Source of the DNA: an uncultured Clostridium sp.
GTDB taxonomy: Bacteria > Bacillota > Clostridia > Clostridiales > Clostridiaceae
Length of the DNA: 9,561 nucleotides
NCBI RefSeq assembly: GCF_937920395.1
Contig: NZ_CALEVF010000367.1
Location: 1 to 9,561 of the forward strand
Direction: 5' to 3'
Shown here: piece after piece, positions 6,219 to 9,561 of the stretch
Layout of the letters: every line of letters starts with the position of its first letter
Position numbering within the stretch: position 1 is the first letter of the stretch
Program-made: the position numbers and the translations under genes
Notes under the pieces: model-generated
Seen by the model: the letters and a program-made list of their open reading frames with translations, nothing else
Database searches by the model: none
What the model was told of the DNA's origin: nothing

Positions 6219-6235
6219 CCACAACAAAATCCTCG
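6219..6235 (-). repeat. Variant iteron, inverted, beside a DnaA-box-like site
   Basis: On the minus strand it reads CGAGGATTTTGTTGTGG. This differs at one of 17 positions from the copy at 7886-7902 on the + strand. The adjoining TCATCCACA (6215-6223) matches the DnaA box TTATCCACA at 8 of 9 positions. The site marks the left end of the replication region. Confidence 0.6.
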
Positions 6236-6282
6236 CTTTTATGTCCTGTATAACACTAAATCACCTTTTTAAAAATTTAACA

Positions 6283-6296
6283 CAACACATTCCTAC
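6283..6296 (-). repeat. Degenerate inverted iteron
   Basis: On the minus strand GTAGGAATGTGTTG matches the iteron GTAGGTTTTTGTTG at 11 of 14 positions. This is the weakest of the copies and could be chance. Confidence 0.35.
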
Positions 6297-6321
6297 TTTT
6301 TTGAAATTAAAATAGATCATT

Positions 6322-6350
6322 ATCAAGTAAAAATGGCATTTTTACTTGAT
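6322..6350. repeat. Perfect 13-bp hairpin with GGC triloop
   Basis: ATCAAGTAAAAAT (6322-6334) and ATTTTTACTTGAT (6338-6350) are fully complementary around GGC. No T run follows on the minus strand, so it is not a standard terminator for the rep gene. It could slow polymerase, protect the rep transcript's end, or act as a DNA structure in replication. Confidence 0.7.
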
Positions 6351-6358
6351 CCTATATC

Positions 6359-6399
6359 AAACCTACCTATAAATACGCATCTTAAGGTAGGTTTTTGTT
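6359..6399. repeat. Iteron arranged as inverted repeat downstream of rep
   Basis: GTAGGTTTTTGTT at 6387-6399 is identical to the origin iterons. Its first part pairs with an upstream partial inverted copy: AAACCTACCT (6359-6368) with AGGTAGGTTT (6385-6394), a 10-bp stem with a 16-base loop. The T run is on the + strand, where no gene needs a terminator, so an initiator-binding inverted pair is the better reading. Confidence 0.65.
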
Positions 6400-6427
6400 A
6401 TGTATAAATTGTTTAACATCTAAATGT

Positions 6428-6441
6428 GAGGATTTTGTTGT
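6428..6441 (+). repeat. Variant iteron close to the 3' end of rep
   Basis: GAGGATTTTGTTGT is the same variant as at 6219-6235 (opposite strand) and 7887-7900 (one change). It lies 37 bases past the rep stop codon. Confidence 0.55.
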
Positions 6442-6477
6442 ATTACTCATTGAAGCTGCTTTATCAAATGAGGTTCT

Positions 6478-7638
6478 TTAAGATCTTGTACCAACAGTAT
6501 CAGCAACATCCCATCCTAATAATTTTTTTTCTAAATCATCAAAATCATATTCTCTTTGCTCATAATCATTAAAAGCACCCTTTGTTTCCTTATATGTCAA
6601 AGTCCAATTTCCTTCAATTGCTCTCATCAGGGCACCTAAAAAAGATTTTATCTCATTATTTTTTCCATATTCATCTATTACTAATTTCTTTTCCTTTATG
6701 TACTGTCTGATAGATATACTCAATTGATTCTCTTTAATTGAAATAGATGCCTTTTCAACAAGTTTATCAATTTGTTTAGGACTTATTGTAACTCCTAAGA
6801 GTTCTTTAAACTCTTTTACAACATTGTATTCATTATATTCAGATGGTACTGTATCTGGATTTTCAAGGAAGCTTATTTGTTCTTTTCCTTGAAAAGTTAC
6901 TGATTGTTTTACCATCTTAAATTTTAACTTTTCAACCTTTTTATTAACTTTATATGTACTATCATCTAGCTCGATATATAAATCTGTAACTTTATTAATC
7001 TGTATTACAGAAGGTTTTAAAATTCTTTGTTTAAAATTAGAGTACTGTGGATATTCAGTATCTTCTATTCCCAACAAAAACCTTAGTTGTCCCACTTCAA
7101 AGATTCTTTGACCAAATACTTGATATTGTTTTAATAATTCGTATATTCTGCAAGCATAGTAACTTCTTATATATTTTTTAACATCAAAATCAAATCTTGT
7201 GTAATCACTTTTAAATACTAATAGATCAGAAATTAAGTCTGGGTGAAACTGAATGGCCACTGCACTTCTGTCTTCAGCTATCTTACAGGTAATAACCCAT
7301 CTTTTTTTAACTAAATCATTGTTTTCAAGATATGTTATATTCCTGTTATATAGTCTATTTGCGGTATCTACTAATTCAGAGTATATAGTATTGTTTTTAA
7401 TATTATATTCTTTTTTATAATCTGAAACATATACATAAAGTAATTCGAAATCCTTTTGTTTTATAAGTGACTTTACATCTTCAGCTGATAAATTTTTATC
7501 TAACATAACAACTTCAAGATTAGATAATGCAAGGTCTATCAGCCTATTCTCAGATGTTGTTAATTTATAGCTACCTTCAATTAAATTGTTAGACTTTACA
7601 ATTTCTCTCTTTATAATTTCCTTCTTTTTAATTATCAA
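6478..7638 (-). CDS. repB: RepB-type (Rep_3 family) plasmid replication initiator
   Basis: The initiator is 386 residues. Rep_3 initiators bind iterons through two winged-helix domains and recruit the host replisome. The N-terminal domain shows the family hallmark YKLTTSENRLIDLALSNL (about 24-41). A second hallmark is the helix YIRSYYACRIYELLKQYQVFG (about 156-176), followed by EVGQLRFLLG and then FKQRILKPSVIQIN (202-215), the start of the second winged helix. The C-terminal 130 residues (from about 255) are an extension with a Lys-rich helix, absent from the shortest members. Translation starts at TTG (7636-7638), because AGGAGG lies 9 bases upstream and no in-frame ATG fits. The iteron array directly upstream, and extra copies downstream, support the call and suggest that RepB represses its own promoter. 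Gene name is by family, not from a specific plasmid. Confidence 0.93.
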   Translation of the reverse strand: MIIKKKEIIKREIVKSNNLIEGSYKLTTSENRLIDLALSNLEVVMLDKNLSAEDVKSLIKQKDFELLYVYVSDYKKEYNIKNNTIYSELVDTANRLYNRNITYLENNDLVKKRWVITCKIAEDRSAVAIQFHPDLISDLLVFKSDYTRFDFDVKKYIRSYYACRIYELLKQYQVFGQRIFEVGQLRFLLGIEDTEYPQYSNFKQRILKPSVIQINKVTDLYIELDDSTYKVNKKVEKLKFKMVKQSVTFQGKEQISFLENPDTVPSEYNEYNVVKEFKELLGVTISPKQIDKLVEKASISIKENQLSISIRQYIKEKKLVIDEYGKNNEIKSFLGALMRAIEGNWTLTYKETKGAFNDYEQREYDFDDLEKKLLGWDVADTVGTRS

Positions 7639-7653
7639 TTCTCCACTCCTCCT
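7636..7653 (-). promoter_or_regulatory. Ribosome binding site and TTG start of rep
   Basis: On the minus strand AGGAGG (7648-7653) is followed after 9 bases by TTG. The intervening GTG is out of frame and runs into TGA. A strong ribosome site with a weak start codon would tune initiator level. Confidence 0.75.
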
Positions 7654-7690
7654 AAGTTACCTATATATTGTTAAAATAAAATAATAACAG

Positions 7691-7787
7691 GTAGGTTTTT
7701 GTTGCATATTGTCTTTTTTTTGTTGTAGATTAGTAGGTTTTTGTTATTATAAAGTAGGTTTTTGTTATACATTAGTAGGTTTTTGTT
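7691..7787 (+). repeat. Iteron array of the replication origin (five units on a 21-bp pitch)
   Basis: GTAGGTTTTTGTT occurs perfectly at 7691-7703, 7733-7745, 7754-7766 and 7775-7787. The 42-base gap between the first two holds a degenerate unit at 7712-7724 that keeps only TTTTTGTT but sits exactly in phase. A 21-bp pitch is two helical turns, so bound initiator molecules would line up on one face. The array ends about 50 bases before the rep start codon and so could serve as both origin and operator. Confidence 0.92.
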
Positions 7788-7837
7788 GTGGACACGCCAG
7801 CTTGTACCACTCATACCAACTGTCCGATTGAAAAGAA

Positions 7838-7877
7838 ACTCTTTAAAACTTTTTAAAACTTCTTAAACTTTCTTAAA
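7838..7877. repeat. AT-rich 10-bp tandem repeats, probable DNA unwinding element
   Basis: Four units in exact 10-bp register are aactctttaa, aactttttaa, aacttcttaa and actttcttaa. They lie between the iterons and the DnaA box, the expected place for strand opening. Confidence 0.75.
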
Positions 7878-7885
7878 CTACTACA

Positions 7886-7902
7886 CGAGGATATTGTTGT
7901 GG
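7886..7902 (+). repeat. Variant iteron CGAGGATATTGTTGTGG
   Basis: This is almost the same as the inverted copy at 6219-6235 (16 of 17). It shares AGG and TTGTTGTGG with the last canonical iteron (7775-7791). It sits between the unwinding element and the DnaA box. Confidence 0.6.
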
Positions 7903-7913
7903 TTTTAAAAATC

Positions 7914-7922
7914 TGTGGATAA
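7914..7922 (-). promoter_or_regulatory. DnaA box
   Basis: TGTGGATAA is the exact complement of the consensus DnaA box TTATCCACA. It lies 37 bases from the AT-rich repeats, which supports host DnaA helping RepB open the origin. Confidence 0.75.
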
Positions 7923-7972
7923 CATTAAACTAATCATACTGCAATCTTTTAGAAAGAAACATTTATACTTAT

Positions 7973-8422
7973 TTATTTTTCTTTGTTGAATTTTAAAGCG
8001 TTTATAGCCTTTACCAGTAATAAATCAACAAACTCCGACTTATCGTACCCTGTTCTATCTTTACCTGCACCACGGCCTGAATATTCAGCAATTAATGCTA
8101 TTGTAGATTCTCTCATAAAAAAAGTTACATATTTTTTCTTATCTCTATTCTGAGTTTTCAAGGTAAGTTGTATTGGAGAATCATTTGCAACCACTTTGGT
8201 TTCTTTAGAATCTTCATTTGTTACATTTTTTTCTCTTGCATTAGTTTTATTAAATACTTTTATATTTTCCTTAGTTTTAGCAGGATCTTCTACTTTTGCT
8301 GTCTTATTTAAAGAAGGATTTATATCTTCTTTTTTTTGTAATAGTGAATTATGTTCTTTTAATCCTAAAACACTTTCGTTAGTAAACATGTTTTTAATTT
8401 TAGTTCCCTTTTGTATTGCCAT
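7973..8422 (-). CDS. ParA partner: small centromere-binding protein with C-terminal ribbon-helix-helix
   Basis: The product is 149 residues. ATG at 8420-8422 begins one base after the ParA stop, with GAGGCG upstream, so the two genes are translationally linked. The N-terminal segment (MAIQKGTKIKNMF) is basic. Residues about 25-95 are polar, Lys/Glu/Asn/Thr rich and probably disordered. The C-terminal part (about 97-149) has a strand KKYVTFFM, then helix RESTIALIAEYS, a Gly-rich turn, and helix SEFVDLLLVKAINAL. That fits a ribbon-helix-helix dimer that binds the centromere. It lacks the ParB N-terminal CTPase motifs. In type Ib systems a basic N-terminal tail stimulates the ParA ATPase, and the same may hold here. 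The family is not recognised by name; the role is inferred from position after ParA and the fold pattern. Confidence 0.8.
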   Translation of the reverse strand: MAIQKGTKIKNMFTNESVLGLKEHNSLLQKKEDINPSLNKTAKVEDPAKTKENIKVFNKTNAREKNVTNEDSKETKVVANDSPIQLTLKTQNRDKKKYVTFFMRESTIALIAEYSGRGAGKDRTGYDKSEFVDLLLVKAINALKFNKEK

Positions 8423-8423
8423 A

Positions 8424-9224
8424 TTATATCGCCTCGATTTCTTTTAATTCTTTTACAAATTCTACATATGCTAGATAACCTGCATTTTTTACATTATAGT
8501 AGCTAATAGGTAAATTCACCAATGATGTTTCTTGTAATTTTATATTATTGGGAATTAAAGTTGCAAATGATAACTCTTTAAGTATAGGGTTGTGATTAAC
8601 ATAATCTATAAAATCTTTTGAAAGTTTAATTCGTTTATCATATTTATTTATTAGCAACCCACAAATATTATTTTCTATTTCAAGTTCATTACAAAGTGAA
8701 TCCCATTGACTCATTATATTCATTGCTCCCTGAATGCTATGCATTCCGATCTCTGTTACAATAATAATACTGTCTGAAATAAACAAAGCATTCAAATTGG
8801 AAATACTCATAGCGGGAGGAGTGTCACAAATAACATAGTCATATTTAGAAAGATACTCTTTATTATTTTTCATCCATTTCTTCATAATTCCATGTCGTAA
8901 TGTCACAGATATAAGTTCCATTTCAGTAGCGGTAAGTCCTTTGTCGCTAGGTATTAAATCTACAGTAGGCATAGCATCAATAGGCTTTTCTAAAATTACT
9001 TCCATAGGAGCAATATTATTTTTTAGTACATTACTTATAGAATCATACCTTTCGGTAAATTGACTTATATTAAAATTGCTAGTCATATTTCCTTGAGAGT
9101 CAAAATCTATAACCAGGACTTTCATATTCTCCTTTGCAAGGAAGCCTATTAAATTAAATGCTACATTGGTTTTACCTGTACCACCTTTCATGGTTGCGAA
9201 TGATAATATCTTCGGATTAGCCAT
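8424..9224 (-). CDS. parA: ParA/Soj-family partition ATPase
   Basis: The ATPase is 266 residues, full length for a short ParA without the N-terminal DNA-binding domain of P1-type ParA. ATG at 9222-9224 has AAGGAG about 8 bases upstream. The deviant Walker A motif KGGTGKT (13-19) has the signature Lys13 and catalytic Lys18. Walker A' is VLVIDFDSQGN (Asp40, Asp42) and Walker B is YVICDTPP (Asp134). The protein binds the nucleoid with ATP and moves plasmid copies through its partner, encoded by the next gene one base downstream. Without an N-terminal regulatory domain, repression of the operon probably falls to the partner protein. The repeats at 9323-9388 upstream are candidate binding sites. 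Being near the origin, it forms the second partition system of this replicon. Confidence 0.93.
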   Translation of the reverse strand: MANPKILSFATMKGGTGKTNVAFNLIGFLAKENMKVLVIDFDSQGNMTSNFNISQFTERYDSISNVLKNNIAPMEVILEKPIDAMPTVDLIPSDKGLTATEMELISVTLRHGIMKKWMKNNKEYLSKYDYVICDTPPAMSISNLNALFISDSIIIVTEIGMHSIQGAMNIMSQWDSLCNELEIENNICGLLINKYDKRIKLSKDFIDYVNHNPILKELSFATLIPNNIKLQETSLVNLPISYYNVKNAGYLAYVEFVKELKEIEAI

Positions 9225-9472
9225 TTATTTTTCTCCTTCATTATAAATATATTTTATCATCTAATATTAACATATTTTGTTATAAATTAGAACAATATTT
9301 AATATTAAAATAATTAACTAACACAATTATAATACAATTAGTTATACAATACAATCAAAATACAATAAAAATATATTTTAATTGTATTATATAATATATT
9401 TTTATTATTTTTATAATATATATATTAATCTTAAAATCACTAAGGGGTTATGTTTAAGAGATCTTGTCCTAT
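9225..9472. other. Gene-free, extremely AT-rich region upstream of parA
   Basis: There is no open frame with a plausible start. Apart from the repeats at 9323-9388 nothing distinct is seen. No promoter can be picked with confidence because TATAAT-like strings abound. Confidence 0.5.
9323..9388. repeat. ATACAAT-type repeats and 30-bp palindrome upstream of parA
   Basis: (T)ACAAT occurs at 9323-9327, 9333-9338, 9345-9350, 9351-9355 and 9361-9366, and inverted at 9381-9386. The last two belong to a 30-bp palindrome (9359-9388), AATACAAT...ATTGTATT around AAAATATATTTT, with a single A-A mismatch (9367/9380). Position 100-165 bases before parA fits a centromere or operator. The base composition is so AT-rich that chance repeats are possible. 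Confidence 0.45.
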
Positions 9473-9514
9473 AACAAATAACAAATAACAATGAACAATG
9501 AACAATGAACAATG
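9473..9514 (+). repeat. 7-bp tandem repeat (microsatellite)
   Basis: There are six contiguous 7-bp units, two AACAAAT then four AACAATG, with no interruption. This is a slippage-prone simple repeat in intergenic DNA close to the contig end. Confidence 0.9.
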
Positions 9515-9532
9515 AAAGATCGAGTTATAAAC

Positions 9533-9561
9533 AGATCGGAAGAGCACACGTCTGAACTCCA
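9533..9561 (+). other. Illumina TruSeq adapter sequence (assembly artefact)
   Basis: From AGATCGGAAGAGC onward all 29 bases to the window end match the standard TruSeq read-1 adapter as I know it. They are much more GC-rich than anything around them. This is untrimmed adapter carried into the assembly and not part of the organism. Confidence 0.97.

Larger units (their letters stand above)
6135..6477. other. Intergenic region between partition operon and rep gene, with extra iteron copies and hairpins
   Basis: There is no convincing coding frame. It contains a minus-orientation variant iteron (6219-6235) overlapping a DnaA-box-like TCATCCACA (6215-6223), and a degenerate minus-orientation copy (6283-6296). 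It also has a perfect 13-bp hairpin (6322-6350), an iteron within an inverted repeat (6359-6399), and a further variant iteron (6428-6441). These are listed separately. The rep gene has no obvious intrinsic terminator here on its own strand. Confidence 0.6.
7691..7922. other. Origin of replication (oriV)
   Basis: The usual parts of a Rep_3 theta origin occur in order: iterons (7691-7787), a short less AT-rich stretch (7788-7830), a 10-bp AT-rich tandem repeat (7838-7877), a variant iteron (7886-7902) and a perfect DnaA box (7914-7922). The rep gene lies on the left, pointing away. Function is inferred from this arrangement. Confidence 0.85.

Noticed and set aside
7691..7787. CRISPR array
   Set aside because: The repeat unit is 13 bp with only 8-bp gaps, a fixed 21-bp pitch and one degenerate unit. 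It lies beside a Rep_3 gene, so these are origin iterons.
7953..7984. Weak AAAGAAA/TTTCTTT hairpin as terminator of the parA operon
   Set aside because: The stem is all A/T apart from one pair, overlaps the end of the coding region and has no T run on the minus strand.
8196..8447. Hydrophobic open frame of 83 codons on the plus strand
   Set aside because: It is antisense to the ParA partner gene, has no ribosome site, and the partner gene is well supported by coupling to parA.

Overview
The window is a low-GC (by eye about 25%) stretch from a Firmicute, most likely a Clostridium. The signs are very AT-rich intergenic DNA, strong AGGAGG-type ribosome binding sites, Lys/Asn/Ile-rich proteins, and gene families typical of clostridial and bacillar plasmids. 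It carries replication, partition and mobilization modules and no chromosomal housekeeping gene, so it reads as the backbone of a mobilizable, iteron-controlled theta plasmid. The last 29 bases match the Illumina TruSeq read-through adapter. The right edge is therefore a contig end, and that tail is not biology.

Layout from left to right. (1) 1-327, minus: N-terminal part of a lipoprotein with a ComEC-like metallo-beta-lactamase domain, cut by the window edge. (2) 502-1260, minus: a 252-residue protein built of three copies of a roughly 75-residue repeat, function unknown. (3) 1261-1584: gene-free, with nested inverted repeats and a probable terminator. (4) 1585-3627, minus: a MobA/MobL (MOBQ) relaxase. 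(5) About 3665-3785: oriT, with a near-textbook MOBQ nic sequence and several hairpins. (6) 3851-4340, plus: two small coiled-coil genes resembling the TraC/TraD accessory proteins of Agrobacterium-type MOBQ systems, ending in an 18-bp terminator. (7) 4460-6005, minus: an Alp7A-like actin and a small ribbon-helix-helix partner (type II partition). Upstream at 6042-6134 is a promoter flanked by repeats that fit a centromere/operator. (8) 6478-7638, minus: a Rep_3 (RepB-type) initiator starting with TTG. The upstream origin at 7691-7922 has 13-bp iterons on a 21-bp pitch, a 10-bp AT-rich tandem repeat and a perfect DnaA box. Further iteron copies lie downstream of the gene. (9) 7973-9224, minus: a Walker-type ParA ATPase followed by a small ribbon-helix-helix partner (type I partition). 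(10) 9225-9561: very AT-rich DNA with ATACAAT repeats and a 30-bp palindrome, a 7-bp microsatellite, then adapter.

How the parts fit. RepB should bind the iterons and, with DnaA, melt the 10-bp repeat region. Two unrelated partition machines appear to share one replicon, an actin-like filament system and a ParA system, each with its own candidate centromere. The relaxase and the two divergent small proteins would form the relaxosome at oriT. No coupling protein or type IV secretion gene is visible, so transfer would need a helper element, at least on the evidence of this window. No antibiotic resistance, toxin or transposase gene is seen. The only possible cargo is the lipoprotein and the repeat protein.

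No database search was possible. Family names rest on motif and sequence recognition by eye.
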